From positions 744,001 to 808,000 of the forward strand of contig NZ_FNOH01000003.1 of NCBI RefSeq assembly GCF_900106535.1: a stretch of 64,000 bases of DNA, given 5' to 3'. The translations under genes and the position numbers were made by a program. The notes under the pieces are model-generated. The model ran no database searches and had not been told where the DNA came from. It was given only the letters and a program-made list of their open reading frames with translations. The DNA comes from Myxococcus xanthus (GTDB taxonomy: Bacteria; Myxococcota; Myxococcia; Myxococcales; Myxococcaceae). Below are positions 26,642 to 38,867 of this stretch, piece after piece (within the stretch, counting starts at the first letter, position 1; every line of letters begins with the position of its first letter).

Positions 26642-28960
26642 CTACCGGAGGCCCCATTCGACGACGAAGTCCGGCCCGTCCTCCACGCGAGACAGCCGGG
26701 CAAACGACTCCGGGCGTTCGTCCCCCGTCCACAGACCGACGACGTCGCCCAACAGCCAGTGGGACAGTGAGCGCGCCACCCGCTGCACCCCGTCTCGCGG
26801 CACACCCGACAGCGAGCGCTGCGATTCCATCATCGCGCGCACCGTCCGCGACGGAACCACCCAGCACTCGGCCCGAGGAAACGGAGGCGCCAGGAACAGG
26901 CAGAACGCGGCATCGGTCCGCAGCAACTGCGCGTCCAGGTGCTCCCGGCCCAGCCGGAATGCGGGCAGCCACTGACCTTCTCCGCGCTGTTCGAGCTTCA
27001 CCACCTGCACGGACACCACGCGCCGCGTGCGCAGGAAGTCGCCCACCGCCACGTCGAGGACGAAAGCCACCTCCACCCCCAGCCGCGCGGCGGCCAAAGG
27101 CGGAGGCACGGCCTCCGGAGCCACCTCGCCGTCCACCGGGACAGGCTCGGGCACGGGCTCCGGTTCACGGCGCCGGACCGTCATCGATAGTTCCCACGGC
27201 GAGGGCTGCCCCTGGGCCATCAACGCGGCGACGTCCGCCTTCACCCGCGCCAGCTCGGCGCGCAGTGCTTCGAGCAGGTCCGCCGCCAGCGTCTCGGTGT
27301 CCTCGCGGAAGCGCTCCGGATAGCGAGAAGAGAACTCCGCCTCCACTCGACCGAAGGCGCCCAGCAACAGCTCCTCCAGGTCCCGGTCACGCAGCCACGT
27401 CCGGCCTCCGAGCGGCACCGCGCGCGTCACATGCAGGTGCCGCAACGCCTCCGTCAACGTCGCGGGGCCTGAAGCCTGCGAAGGCTCCACGGGGGCACCC
27501 GGCTTCCCCTTCGCCGACGGGCCCTGGAACCAGGACTGGAGCGTCCGGACGCGGAGGCGAACACGTGACGACGGGTGCTCCTTCAGCCGCTTCACCTGTC
27601 TCCGGTCGGTCGCGGTGCGCACCAGCGCCAGCACCGTGAGCTCCGCTTCGGACGAAGCGGCATCCGGCGCGCACCAGAGGAAGAACTCGATGGCCGCCTT
27701 GCGCAGCACGGGCTTGCGCCCCACGCGGTCGGCGACTTCCTGACGCCACGCCGCCAGCTCGTCCAGACCGGGCCGCACGGCACCGGGCATGAAGCGAGGC
27801 CACAGCTCGGCACATTCTTCCGCCAACCAGTGGAGCTGGTCGAATCCCGGCGCCCCCGGCTTGAGCTTCGACAGCGCGCGCTTGCGGCGGTCAAAGGCAT
27901 CTGGCGCGCCCTTGCGCACGGCGGCACGGAACAACCGCTCCTCCAGCCACAACAGCGTGAGCACCAGACCCGGCTCGCCCTTGCGCAGCGTGGCCTGGCA
28001 GTGGTCGAGCACGAAGCGCACGGGGCCCAGGTCCGCCGAGGCCTCGAAGTCGCCGTTCACCAAAGCGCCCAGCGCCCCGCGCAGGCCGTCCACCGGCGGC
28101 GCATCGAAGCGCGCCAGCAGCTCGCACAGGTTCTCCACCACTTCGGGAGGACCGCCGACCTCCAGCGTGCGCGACAGCAAGAGCCCCGCCCGAGCGCACC
28201 AGTCCGGCTCCTTGCGTCCACCGGGGTAGCACGCCAGGAAGCCACTCATGCCGCTGCGGCCCTCCGGCGACGTCGCCAGCGAGAAGAGCCGCTCGGCCAG
28301 GACCTCCGAAGCTTCCCGCCACGGCAGCCGCGCGGCCCGCGTCCGGATGAACTCCGCCAACCGGTCGCGCCCGTCCGCAGCCGTCGCCGGCATCAGCGCG
28401 CGCAGTTGCTCCAGCAGCGCGACGGACTTCGCGCCGGTGCCCAACACCTGACGCAGGTCCACCTCCACCGCGCCGTGGAAGCGCAGGGCCCGGCCGTCGA
28501 AGGTACACGGCGCGTCGCCGACGAGGGACTGGAGCGCGTCCGGGTGCCGCTTCAGGATGCGCGTCAGTACCGTGGTGACGGTGGCTTCCGTCTCACGCCG
28601 CACCCGCGCGGCCGTGTCCACGTCCCCCACCTCCTGCAACGCAGCCAGCATCGTCTCCTGCCGCGCCATCAAGCGCGGCAGCAGGCCCCGGGGCGGCACG
28701 GCATAAGGCCACAGCAACTCACTGCATGAGGAGAGCAGGAACAACAGCTCGCCGAGGGTCCGCTCGCCCTCGTCCAGCCGGCTCCAGGCCGCCGCTTGCG
28801 CCAGGGTGCGCTCATCCAGCGAAGCGCCTCGCACCCAGGCCGCGAAGGACTCGCGCCACTGGGTGGACGCGGCCATGGCCTCCGCCGCGGGCGTCCCCGT
28901 CACCGTCTCATAGAGGGGCCGGAGCGACTCCGGCCACCCGGTTTCATTGACGGGCTGCAT
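26642..28960 (-). CDS. Large uncharacterised protein with possible nuclease-like C-terminal domain
   Basis: A 772-residue protein that I cannot assign. Residues 1-600 are mostly alpha-helical, with Leu/Ala/Arg-rich repeats and no signal peptide or membrane span. After a Pro/Val/Glu linker (about 595-615) a compact C-terminal domain (about 627-772) begins VEVAFVLDV and continues VVSVQVVKL. E630, D636, Q652 and K655 are spaced roughly as in PD-(D/E)XK nuclease folds, which is speculative. It follows the FdhF-like gene by 15 bases and precedes the FHA activator by 57, so the three may be cotranscribed. Confidence 0.7.
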   Translation of the reverse strand: MQPVNETGWPESLRPLYETVTGTPAAEAMAASTQWRESFAAWVRGASLDERTLAQAAAWSRLDEGERTLGELLFLLSSCSELLWPYAVPPRGLLPRLMARQETMLAALQEVGDVDTAARVRRETEATVTTVLTRILKRHPDALQSLVGDAPCTFDGRALRFHGAVEVDLRQVLGTGAKSVALLEQLRALMPATAADGRDRLAEFIRTRAARLPWREASEVLAERLFSLATSPEGRSGMSGFLACYPGGRKEPDWCARAGLLLSRTLEVGGPPEVVENLCELLARFDAPPVDGLRGALGALVNGDFEASADLGPVRFVLDHCQATLRKGEPGLVLTLLWLEERLFRAAVRKGAPDAFDRRKRALSKLKPGAPGFDQLHWLAEECAELWPRFMPGAVRPGLDELAAWRQEVADRVGRKPVLRKAAIEFFLWCAPDAASSEAELTVLALVRTATDRRQVKRLKEHPSSRVRLRVRTLQSWFQGPSAKGKPGAPVEPSQASGPATLTEALRHLHVTRAVPLGGRTWLRDRDLEELLLGAFGRVEAEFSSRYPERFREDTETLAADLLEALRAELARVKADVAALMAQGQPSPWELSMTVRRREPEPVPEPVPVDGEVAPEAVPPPLAAARLGVEVAFVLDVAVGDFLRTRRVVSVQVVKLEQRGEGQWLPAFRLGREHLDAQLLRTDAAFCLFLAPPFPRAECWVVPSRTVRAMMESQRSLSGVPRDGVQRVARSLSHWLLGDVVGLWTGDERPESFARLSRVEDGPDFVVEWGLR

Positions 28961-28975
28961 GCTCTCTCACGCGCC

Positions 28976-31354
<2,379 letters not shown>

Positions 31355-31602
31355 GGCACTCCCTCCAGGCATCGCGCGGCTGGCTGGCTGGCCGGTCGCG
31401 ACTGTGGACTCTACCGCGCTCTGGCCGCGCGGGAATGCTCATGGAACGACTGGCGCCTCCCCCGGCATACAGCGGCCACTCCGGGGCCCCCATGCCCGGC
31501 CGAGCCTCTGACGGGGCCTGCCTGCGTTGCCAGCAGCGCTCGCGGTCCAGAACGTCAGGAGACAGGCCCTGGGCGAACGCTCAACGAGAGGAGGCCATCC
31601 AG

Positions 31603-32817
31603 ATGAACGGCAGGCGCGATGACGACCGGCGATGGGGAGACAGGGAACGGGAGCAGCGGCCCTCGAGGGGCTGGGAGGACGAACACACCCAACCGAGGGG
31701 CACCTGGGCCCGCGCCCCGGACAGGGATGAGCACGGTGACGAGCGCGGGTCCGAACGCAGGGGCGACTTCGAGCGGGACGACGCCGGCGCCGAGCAACGT
31801 CGGGGCGGTCCGCACCGGGGCCACCACCGCCGAGGCGGTTGGGCCTCCGAGGATGATGCGTTTCCACGCTCCTTCGACAGCGAGCGGCACTTCCGGGACG
31901 CCGCGAGGGACCGGGACACACGCGATTACCAACAAGACGTGGACTTCGGACGCGCCGCGCGCGCCCTGGACCAGGGCCGGGAGTATGGCCGCGACTTCAA
32001 CCTGGACCGGGAGCTGGACCGCCGCGCCCGGCACTTCGACCCGGAGCACATCGCCAGACGGCCCGGCTACAGCCCCAGCGGCACGTTCCGCGAAGTCGCG
32101 GAGGACTGGCGCCTGGAGCCTCCCTACCTCGGCGTCCTGGAGGACGTGGGGACGGAGGGAGGACGCCGGGGCGGCCGTGAGATGCCAGAGCGCCGGGAAC
32201 ACGGCGGGAGGCGCCATGGCCACCGAGGCGCCGAAGACGTCCACGAGCGCCGCCGACGGGAAGCGGGCGGCACGGACCGGGGCCGGCCCTGGCGCGCCGC
32301 CGGCCACATGGCCGAAACGGATGTCCGCTACGGGGGCACACAGCCTGCGGGCCATGGCCCCGGTGTGGAGAACATGGCGCCACCGTGGGATGGGTACTCC
32401 ACCAGTCCGTCACGGTCGGACGACCACGACCTGGGGCAAGGCGGCTTCTCGGGTGGGCGCTACCGGTCCGAAGGCCCTGTGCGGACGCCACCCCGGGGAC
32501 GCGCGCCGCGAGGCTACCGGCGCTCCAGTGAGCGAATCCTGGCGGACCTCTGCGACGGGCTGATGCAGAGCTGGGTGGACGCCGAGGACGTGGACATCCG
32601 CGTGCGGGACGGCGTGGTGCTGCTGGCCGGCGTGGTGCGCAGCCAGGATGAACGGCACGCGACGGAAGCGCTCGCCCGGGACGTGCTGGGAGTGAAGGAG
32701 GTCATCAACGACATTCGCATCGACCGCGAGGACGGCGTCGTGGACCGGCCCGCGTCACGCAGCCCCGTCCAGACTCCGGGCATGGACGCCTCCGACGACG
32801 ACACGCTGCATTCGTGA
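31603..32817 (+). CDS. BON-domain protein with long Arg/Asp/Gly-rich disordered region
   Basis: A 404-residue protein. The first about 305 residues are extremely rich in Arg, Asp, Glu, Gly and His (for example RRDDDRRWGDREREQRPSRG) and almost certainly disordered. Weakly repeated patches such as DFGRAARALDQGREYGRDFNLDRELDR suggest internal duplication. A single BON domain lies near the C-terminus (about 318-385: SERILADLCDGLMQSWVDAEDVDIRVRDGVVLLAGVV). AGAGGAGG precedes the ATG. No signal peptide, so it is probably cytoplasmic. Similar polyampholyte proteins can bind nucleic acid or protect from stress; no function is assigned. Confidence 0.8.
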   Translation: MNGRRDDDRRWGDREREQRPSRGWEDEHTQPRGTWARAPDRDEHGDERGSERRGDFERDDAGAEQRRGGPHRGHHRRGGWASEDDAFPRSFDSERHFRDAARDRDTRDYQQDVDFGRAARALDQGREYGRDFNLDRELDRRARHFDPEHIARRPGYSPSGTFREVAEDWRLEPPYLGVLEDVGTEGGRRGGREMPERREHGGRRHGHRGAEDVHERRRREAGGTDRGRPWRAAGHMAETDVRYGGTQPAGHGPGVENMAPPWDGYSTSPSRSDDHDLGQGGFSGGRYRSEGPVRTPPRGRAPRGYRRSSERILADLCDGLMQSWVDAEDVDIRVRDGVVLLAGVVRSQDERHATEALARDVLGVKEVINDIRIDREDGVVDRPASRSPVQTPGMDASDDDTLHS

Positions 32818-32925
32818 GGCGGCGGACGCGACGCGGCGCGACGCGGATATCGCGGTGGCCCGGAAGCACCCCGGTTCAGGTAGTGTGCCGGGCCTTTCCG
32901 TCCGCCACACGCTAGGAGTCCGTTC

Positions 32926-34581
32926 ATGTCCCGCGTCATCCGCGCCCCCCACGGTTCCACCCTGTCCTGCAAGGGCTGGGTCCAGGAGGCCGCGCTCCGG
33001 ATGTTGATGAACAACCTCGACCCGGACGTCGCCGAGCGCCCCGAGGACCTCGTCGTCTACGGCGGCACCGGCAAGGCCGCCCGCGACTGGCCCTCCTTCG
33101 ACCGCATCGTGTCGAGCCTCCAGAACCTGGGCGACGATGAGACCCTGCTCGTCCAGTCCGGCAAGCCCGTGGGCATCTTCCGCACGCACCCGGACGCGCC
33201 GCGCGTGCTCATCGCCAACTCCAACCTCGTGGGCCGCTGGGCCAACTGGGAGCATTTTCACGAGCTGGAGAAGAAGGGCCTGATGATGTACGGCCAGATG
33301 ACCGCGGGCTCGTGGATCTACATCGGCACGCAGGGCATCCTCCAGGGCACCTACGAGACCTTCGCCGCCGCCGGCCGCTTCCACTTCGGCACCGACGACC
33401 TGGCGGGCCGCCTCATCCTCTCCGGCGGTCTGGGTGGCATGGGTGGCGCGCAGCCGCTGGCCGCCACCATGAACAACGCGGTGTTCCTCGGCGTGGAGAT
33501 CGACCCCACGCGCGCTCGCCGCCGCGTGGAGACGCGCTACCTGGACGTCGTCGCCAAGGACCTGGATGAGGCGCTGGCCCTGGTGAAGGACGCCCAGGAG
33601 AAGCGCGTGGGCCGCTCCATCGCCGTCATCGGCAACGCGGCGTCGGTGTTCCGCGAGCTGTACCGCCGTGGCATCAAGCCGGACCTCGTCACGGACCAGA
33701 CGAGCGCCCATGACCCGCTCAACGGCTACATCCCCACGGACCTGTCGCTGGAGGCCGCCGCCGAGCTGCGCCAGCGGGATCCGGAGACGTACGTCCGCCG
33801 CGCGCGCGAGTCGATGATGATGCACGTGCAGGCGATGAACGACTTCCAGAAGGCCGGCAGCCACGTCTTCGACTACGGCAACAACCTGCGCGGCCAGGCG
33901 GAGCTGGGCGGCATGGAGAACGCCTTCGAGTTCCCCGGCTTCGTCCCCGCCTACATCCGTCCCCTCTTCTGCGAGGGCATGGGGCCCTTCCGCTGGGTGG
34001 CGCTCTCGGGTGACCCGGAGGACATCCGCGTCACCGACCGCGTGGTGCGCGAGCTGTTCCCCCAGAAGGCCTCGCTCCAGCGCTGGCTGAACATGGCCGA
34101 GGAGCGCGTGGCGTTCCAGGGCCTGCCCTCGCGCATCTGCTGGCTGGGGTATGGCGAGCGCGCCAAGGCGGGCCTCGCGTTCAACGAGCTGGTGCGCAAG
34201 GGCGAGGTGAAGGCGCCCATCGTCATCGGCCGGGACCACCTGGACTGCGGCTCGGTGGCATCGCCCAACCGCGAGACGGAGGCGATGAAGGACGGCACGG
34301 ACGCGGTGGCGGACTGGCCCATCCTCAACGCGCTGGTGAACGCGGTGAACGGCGCGTCGTGGGTGTCCTTCCACCACGGCGGCGGCGTGGGCATGGGCTA
34401 CTCGCTGCACGCCGGTCAGGTCATCGTCGCGGACGGAACGCCGGAGGCCGCGCGCCGCATCGAGCGCGTGCTCACCAGCGACCCCGGCATGGGCGTGTTG
34501 CGCCACGCGGACGCGGGCTACCCGGAGGCCATCGAGGTGGCGAAAGAGCGCGGCGTGAAGATTCCCGGCATCACCACCTGA
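32926..34581 (+). CDS. hutU: Urocanate hydratase
   Basis: A 551-residue urocanase, full length for the family. It converts urocanate to 4-imidazolone-5-propionate with tightly bound NAD+ in histidine degradation. Signature stretches: [33 protein letters not shown] (NAD binding), [42 protein letters not shown] and the C-terminal [22 protein letters not shown] precedes the ATG. It is followed by a lipoprotein gene and hutI on the same strand; hutH and hutG are not in the window. Confidence 0.97.
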   Translation: MSRVIRAPHGSTLSCKGWVQEAALRMLMNNLDPDVAERPEDLVVYGGTGKAARDWPSFDRIVSSLQNLGDDETLLVQSGKPVGIFRTHPDAPRVLIANSNLVGRWANWEHFHELEKKGLMMYGQMTAGSWIYIGTQGILQGTYETFAAAGRFHFGTDDLAGRLILSGGLGGMGGAQPLAATMNNAVFLGVEIDPTRARRRVETRYLDVVAKDLDEALALVKDAQEKRVGRSIAVIGNAASVFRELYRRGIKPDLVTDQTSAHDPLNGYIPTDLSLEAAAELRQRDPETYVRRARESMMMHVQAMNDFQKAGSHVFDYGNNLRGQAELGGMENAFEFPGFVPAYIRPLFCEGMGPFRWVALSGDPEDIRVTDRVVRELFPQKASLQRWLNMAEERVAFQGLPSRICWLGYGERAKAGLAFNELVRKGEVKAPIVIGRDHLDCGSVASPNRETEAMKDGTDAVADWPILNALVNAVNGASWVSFHHGGGVGMGYSLHAGQVIVADGTPEAARRIERVLTSDPGMGVLRHADAGYPEAIEVAKERGVKIPGITT

Positions 34582-34601
34582 AGATGAAGCAGGAGGCCGC
34601 A

Positions 34602-35339
34602 GTGAAGCGCTTGTGCGCGGCAGGGGTCGGACTGTGGGGCGCCGCCGTCGTGGGACTGACGGGGTGCGCCCCCACGGCGATGGGCCCCATGGTGATGCGG
34701 ATGGGGCCCGGGGCGCCGGACCGCAACGTCATGCAGATCGGCATGCGCTCCGGCCCCCGGCTGAGCGCGCCCATCGCGGGGACGCAGGGCGGCCTCGGAA
34801 CGGGAAACAGCTTTCGGGGAAACGAGTCGAGCTTCTCCACGCAGCAGTGGGGCGTGGCGTTCGACGCGGCCCTGACCGTGCCCGTGTCCGAGCGGCTGCA
34901 CCTGCACACCGGGCTTCAGGGTGAGTTCCTCCTGCCCATCCCGCTGCCCGGGTACGGGCTGTACGCCGGGGCCTCGTACTACGTGGGCTCGGAGCGGCTG
35001 GGCCTGGCCCCGGCGTTGTCGCTGCGAGGCGCCAGTGATTTCGGGGTGGGCACCCCGCGCGGCGGGCCGGGCACCATCTTCGGCGCGGAGGTGTCGTGCG
35101 CGCTCACGATGCAGCCGGAGAAGAACGTGTCCATTGGCCTGGTGCCCTTCGCGTCGTGGCACACGGTGGCGTCGCACGGGCGCAACGAGCAAGCGTTGTA
35201 TTACGGCGGCGTGGTGGCGGCGCGCGTCTCCTGGGGCGGAAAGAACGACTTCGAGCTGTCGGGCGGGTTCGGCCGCGCGAAGGTTGGCAAGGGTGTGAGC
35301 TGGAACGTGCCCATCATGGGCGCACGCGGAGGACGTTGA
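34602..35339 (+). CDS. Hypothetical lipoprotein inside the hut cluster
   Basis: A 245-residue protein starting at GTG (34602) with AGGAGG five bases upstream, preferred over an ATG 18 bases earlier. The signal is MKRLCAAGVGLWGAAVVGLTGC, with the acylated cysteine at about residue 22. The rest is Gly- and Met-rich and then beta-strand rich (FDAALTVPVSERLHLHTGLQGEFLLPIP, YAGASYYVGSERLGLAPALSL), like a small outer-membrane beta-barrel. It lies 20 bases after hutU and three before hutI, so it is part of the same transcript. A role in histidine or urocanate uptake is only a guess from position. Confidence 0.78.
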   Translation: MKRLCAAGVGLWGAAVVGLTGCAPTAMGPMVMRMGPGAPDRNVMQIGMRSGPRLSAPIAGTQGGLGTGNSFRGNESSFSTQQWGVAFDAALTVPVSERLHLHTGLQGEFLLPIPLPGYGLYAGASYYVGSERLGLAPALSLRGASDFGVGTPRGGPGTIFGAEVSCALTMQPEKNVSIGLVPFASWHTVASHGRNEQALYYGGVVAARVSWGGKNDFELSGGFGRAKVGKGVSWNVPIMGARGGR

Positions 35340-35342
35340 GCC

Positions 35343-36608
35343 ATGGACGTGCTGGACCTGCTGGTGCGCAACACCTCCGAAGTGCTGACGGTGGAAGGCT
35401 CGCACCGCGAGCGCGCGGAGGACGCCCTCACCCCACGACCAGGTGCGGTTGTGGGTGTCCGTGAAGGACGCATCGCCTACGTGGGCCCCGAGGCCGGTCT
35501 CCCCACGGGCGCGGTGGGCCCTGGCACCGAGGTGGTGGACGCCCAGGGTGGCTTCGTGGGCCCCGGCTTCGTGGACCCCCACACGCACCTCGTCTTCGCC
35601 GGTGAGCGCTCCGCGGAGTTCGACCTGCGCAACCAGGGCGCCACCTACCTGGAGATTGCCAAGGCGGGCGGTGGCATCGCCAGCACGGTGCAGGCAACGC
35701 GGGCCGCGAGCGAGGAGGAGCTGGTGCGGCTCGCCCTCCCCCGCACGAAGCGCCTGTTGGAGCAGGGCGTCACAACGGCGGAGGTGAAGAGCGGCTACGG
35801 GCTCGACCTGGCGACGGAGCTGAAGATGCTGCGCGCGGTGCGGCGGCTCGGAACGCTGACGCCGCTGGAGCTGGTCCCCACACTGCTGTGCGCGCACGCC
35901 GTGCCGGAGGAGTACCGCGGCAAGCGCGAGGACTACGTGCGGCTGTGCATCGAGGAGATTCTTCCCGCCGTCGCGCGCGAGGGGCTGGCGCGCTTCTGTG
36001 ACGTTTTCGTGGAAGACAGCGCCTTCACCGTGGACGAGGCGCGCCGCATCTTGAGCGCGGGCCGGGCACTGGGAATGGTGCCGCGGCTGCATGCAGACCA
36101 ACTCACCGTGTGTGGTGCCTCCGAGCTCGCCGCGGAGCTGGGGGCCGCCACGGCGGACCACCTGGAGCAGGTGACGGACGCGGGACTCAAGGCGCTGGCG
36201 GACGCCAACGTCACGGCGGTGCTCGTTCCCACCTCCACGCTGTTCCTGCGCATGCGGCCCTACGCGCCTGGACGCCGCATCCGCGATGCGGGGCTCAACG
36301 TCGCTTTGGGCACCAACGTCAACCCCGGTTCCGCCATGAGTGAAAACACAGCACTGGCGCTGGGACTTGCGTGTCTGGAAAACGGGCTTACTGCGGCAGA
36401 GGCGTATTGGGGAGCCACCCGTGGCGCGGCGATGTCCTTGGGGCTGCAACAGCACGGAAGGCTGACCGTGGGTGACGCGGGCGACCTGGTGGTCTTCAGC
36501 TGTGCTTCGTACCGCCACCTGCCCTACCATCTAGGGGTAGCGCACGCGCGAGTGGTCGTGAAGGCCGGACGCATCGCTGTCCGGCAGCAGATGGAAGGCT
36601 GCGCGTGA
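35343..36608 (+). CDS. hutI: Imidazolonepropionase
   Basis: A 421-residue amidohydrolase that opens imidazolonepropionate to N-formimino-glutamate, the third step of histidine degradation. Motifs: the metal site DPHTHLVFAGERSAEF near residue 80, EVKSGYGLDL, LLCAHAVPEEY, HADQLTVCGASELAAELGA and ALGTNVNPGSAMSENT. Length is usual. It begins three bases after the lipoprotein gene and is transcribed with hutU. Confidence 0.96.
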   Translation: MDVLDLLVRNTSEVLTVEGSHRERAEDALTPRPGAVVGVREGRIAYVGPEAGLPTGAVGPGTEVVDAQGGFVGPGFVDPHTHLVFAGERSAEFDLRNQGATYLEIAKAGGGIASTVQATRAASEEELVRLALPRTKRLLEQGVTTAEVKSGYGLDLATELKMLRAVRRLGTLTPLELVPTLLCAHAVPEEYRGKREDYVRLCIEEILPAVAREGLARFCDVFVEDSAFTVDEARRILSAGRALGMVPRLHADQLTVCGASELAAELGAATADHLEQVTDAGLKALADANVTAVLVPTSTLFLRMRPYAPGRRIRDAGLNVALGTNVNPGSAMSENTALALGLACLENGLTAAEAYWGATRGAAMSLGLQQHGRLTVGDAGDLVVFSCASYRHLPYHLGVAHARVVVKAGRIAVRQQMEGCA

Positions 36609-36698
36609 ACCGGCGTCGCAGAGACACAGCGGCTCCGAGTGGATAAAGACGGAACGACATCCGTCAGGGCCGGACGTTAAGAATATTCGTTGCTAGCC

Positions 36699-37532
36699 AT
36701 GTGCCGACTATTTGGATTTCGTTCAGCGATTCCCGCCGCCGTACACCCCTCGCTGGTGACGGAGAAGAACTCGCTCCTCATCCAGTCGCGCGAGCACAAG
36801 GATGGATGGGGCATCGCGGCCTACGGCGCCGAGCAGGCGCCGGTGGTGGCGCACGGTGTGGGACCCGCGCACAGCGACCCGGACTTCGAGCGGGTGAGCA
36901 GCCGGGTGTCCTCCCACACGGTGGTGGCGCACATCCGCCTGGCCTCGGTGGGCGCGGTGGAGCTGCGCAACTCGCACCCCTTCCTGCATGGCCGCTGGTC
37001 GTTCGTGCATAACGGTACGCTGCGGGAGTTCGCGCAGCACCGGGCTGCCGTGGAAGCGCTCATCTGCCCGAGCCTGCGGACGAACATCAGGGGCACCACG
37101 GACAGCGAGCGGTGCTTCTACCTGTTCCTCACCCGCTTGCATGCCCGTCATCCGATTGACCGGAAGGTCCCCGTGGAGGCCGTGGCGCGCGCGCTGGCGG
37201 AGACGATGTCGTTGGTGGCCGCCATCACGGATGCCGTGGGACAGGATGGCCGCTCGGCAATGAACTTCCTCGTGTCCGACGGCGAGTTGATGGTGGCCTC
37301 GCGGCGCAACCGAACGCTGTTCGTGTCCACGGGCCCGTCGCGCGACGACGTGTCGACGCTGCCAGCGCCAGGGACGAAGCTGGAGCAGCTCGTCGTGGCC
37401 AGTGAGTCGCTGTGTGGCGGTCCGTACTGGGCACCGGTGGCCGAAGAGGACGTCATCGGCGTGGACGCGAACCTCGTGTTCCACCACTGGCGCGTGCCGG
37501 AGCTCGCGGGCCCGGACCTCTTCCCCGCGTGA
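36699..37532 (+). CDS. Class II glutamine amidotransferase (YafJ/EgtC-like)
   Basis: A 277-residue N-terminal-nucleophile amidotransferase. The start was set at the ATG giving MCRLFGF, since Cys2 must become the N-terminal nucleophile; an upstream TTG would bury it. Other family features are SREHKDGWGIAAY, VVAHIRLASVG, NSHPFLHGRWSFVHNGTL and CFYLFLTRL. It is a stand-alone glutaminase domain without a synthase partner, so the amide acceptor is unknown. EgtC-like and YafJ-like proteins are the nearest types. A pentapeptide-repeat gene follows 37 bases downstream. Confidence 0.9.
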   Translation: MCRLFGFRSAIPAAVHPSLVTEKNSLLIQSREHKDGWGIAAYGAEQAPVVAHGVGPAHSDPDFERVSSRVSSHTVVAHIRLASVGAVELRNSHPFLHGRWSFVHNGTLREFAQHRAAVEALICPSLRTNIRGTTDSERCFYLFLTRLHARHPIDRKVPVEAVARALAETMSLVAAITDAVGQDGRSAMNFLVSDGELMVASRRNRTLFVSTGPSRDDVSTLPAPGTKLEQLVVASESLCGGPYWAPVAEEDVIGVDANLVFHHWRVPELAGPDLFPA

Positions 37533-37569
37533 AGCCGGCCACGTCACCCATCGTGGCCTGAGGCCTCGG

Positions 37570-38700
37570 TTGCGCGCCGAACTCATCGAACGGTGGAAGA
37601 CGGCCGACGGTCAGCGGCGGCGCTCGGAGCTCCTGCAAATGGGGCTGCGGGGCAACTGGCCCGAGGCCTTGAGCGGTTTCGTGGCAACCTCCGAGCTGGG
37701 TGACAACCCACGAGACCTCCGAGGCATCGACCTGTCAGGGCAGGACCTGGCATCCGCAGACTTGGTGCGCGCGCGGCTGGACGGGGCGAGGCTCGATGGC
37801 AGCGGGCTGGAGTACGCCCAGCTCGACCTGGCAACACTCACGGGCGCATCGCTCCGGTTCGCGCGGCTGAACCACGCGAGCCTCCACGCGTGTGTCGCGC
37901 GAGGTACCCAATGGGATGACGCTCAGCTGGAAGGCACCCGGCTCACGGCGTCCAACTTGACGGGGAGTTCCTTCCGCCGAGCCCGGTTTCGAGGTGCTCA
38001 GCTCGAACAGACCATCTTGCTGAACGCGGACCTTCGCAACGCGGACCTCCGTGACGCGAGGTTGTTCCTCTGCGACCTGGAAGGCGCACTCCTCACGTGC
38101 GTCCAATGGAATCCGCCACGAACGTATCCCGTCACGAGCCAACACCTGGCCGAGATTGCTCGTCGTGCCGGCTTCCCCTCATTCATCGAGCCGTTCCTGC
38201 TACCCGGCGGCATCATGGACCTTCTCCACATGTCGAACAGGCAGGTTCTGCTCCATGTGGAGGCCGCGATAGAGGCCAGCACGGACGTCCAGTCGGAGCT
38301 GCGCGCCATTCTGCACGAGAAGAACTGGCGCATCGTGCTGATGGCGGCTGCAGGCATCGTGCTAGCGGGAGCCGACGAGGCCACGCTGGCGGCACTCTGG
38401 GCGCGGCTCGATGAATGGAGCTGGGTCCACCCTCAGCTCATGGTGGCCGCGGTGCTCCGCGATCCATCCTGCGATGACCGGGTGCGCGAGCGACTCATGC
38501 ATCATGAGTTGCCGCGACGGAACAACATCCGAGAGAGCCTGGAATGGGCGGCGACCGTTGGGCGCAACGTGCCCGGCTTACGCGAGCCTCACTCCGGGCA
38601 CCCCACCTGCCAGGCCCACCGCTGGCTGAGGCAACTGCAAGCCTTCGCCCCCCTAAAGGTCCAGGAACAATGGTTACGCGGAGGCAGCGCCAAAACGTGA
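37570..38700 (+). CDS. Pentapeptide-repeat protein
   Basis: A 376-residue protein with about 20 pentapeptide repeats of type A(D/N)Lxx between residues of about 45 and 165 (LRGIDLSGQDLASADLVRARLDGARLDG and later LLNADLRNADLRDARLFLC), which form a right-handed quadrilateral helix. The C-terminal half (about 185-376) is alpha-helical and HEAT-like. I choose the TTG at 37570 because GAGG lies six bases upstream and no ATG or GTG is in frame before the repeats; this is uncertain. Some pentapeptide proteins mimic DNA to protect gyrase, but most have no known role. Confidence 0.75.
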   Translation: MRAELIERWKTADGQRRRSELLQMGLRGNWPEALSGFVATSELGDNPRDLRGIDLSGQDLASADLVRARLDGARLDGSGLEYAQLDLATLTGASLRFARLNHASLHACVARGTQWDDAQLEGTRLTASNLTGSSFRRARFRGAQLEQTILLNADLRNADLRDARLFLCDLEGALLTCVQWNPPRTYPVTSQHLAEIARRAGFPSFIEPFLLPGGIMDLLHMSNRQVLLHVEAAIEASTDVQSELRAILHEKNWRIVLMAAAGIVLAGADEATLAALWARLDEWSWVHPQLMVAAVLRDPSCDDRVRERLMHHELPRRNNIRESLEWAATVGRNVPGLREPHSGHPTCQAHRWLRQLQAFAPLKVQEQWLRGGSAKT

Positions 38701-38745
38701 ACAGGCCACGCGGGCGGCGGGGTCCCGATTGAGATTGAGCAGCTC

Positions 38746-38802
38746 CTGTTCGGAAATGTCGGGACTTTTGCCGCCGCTAAAACCCCCGACATTTCCGAAC
38801 AG
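38746..38802. repeat. Long perfect inverted repeat between convergent genes
   Basis: The arms at 38746-38763 and 38785-38802 are an 18-bp perfect inverted repeat (CTGTTCGGAAATGTCGGG and its complement). The stem continues after a 2x2 mismatch with TTTT/AAAA around a nine-base loop. There is no U-run. It sits in the 167-base convergent gap between the pentapeptide gene and tsaE. It might be a bidirectional transcription barrier or the remnant of a small palindromic element. No copy was noticed elsewhere in the window. Confidence 0.6.
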
Positions 38803-38867
38803 CACGCGCCCAAACCACCCTGGGAGGCGTGACCAGGCCGGTGGCAGTCCGGCACTGCCCCTTCGGG

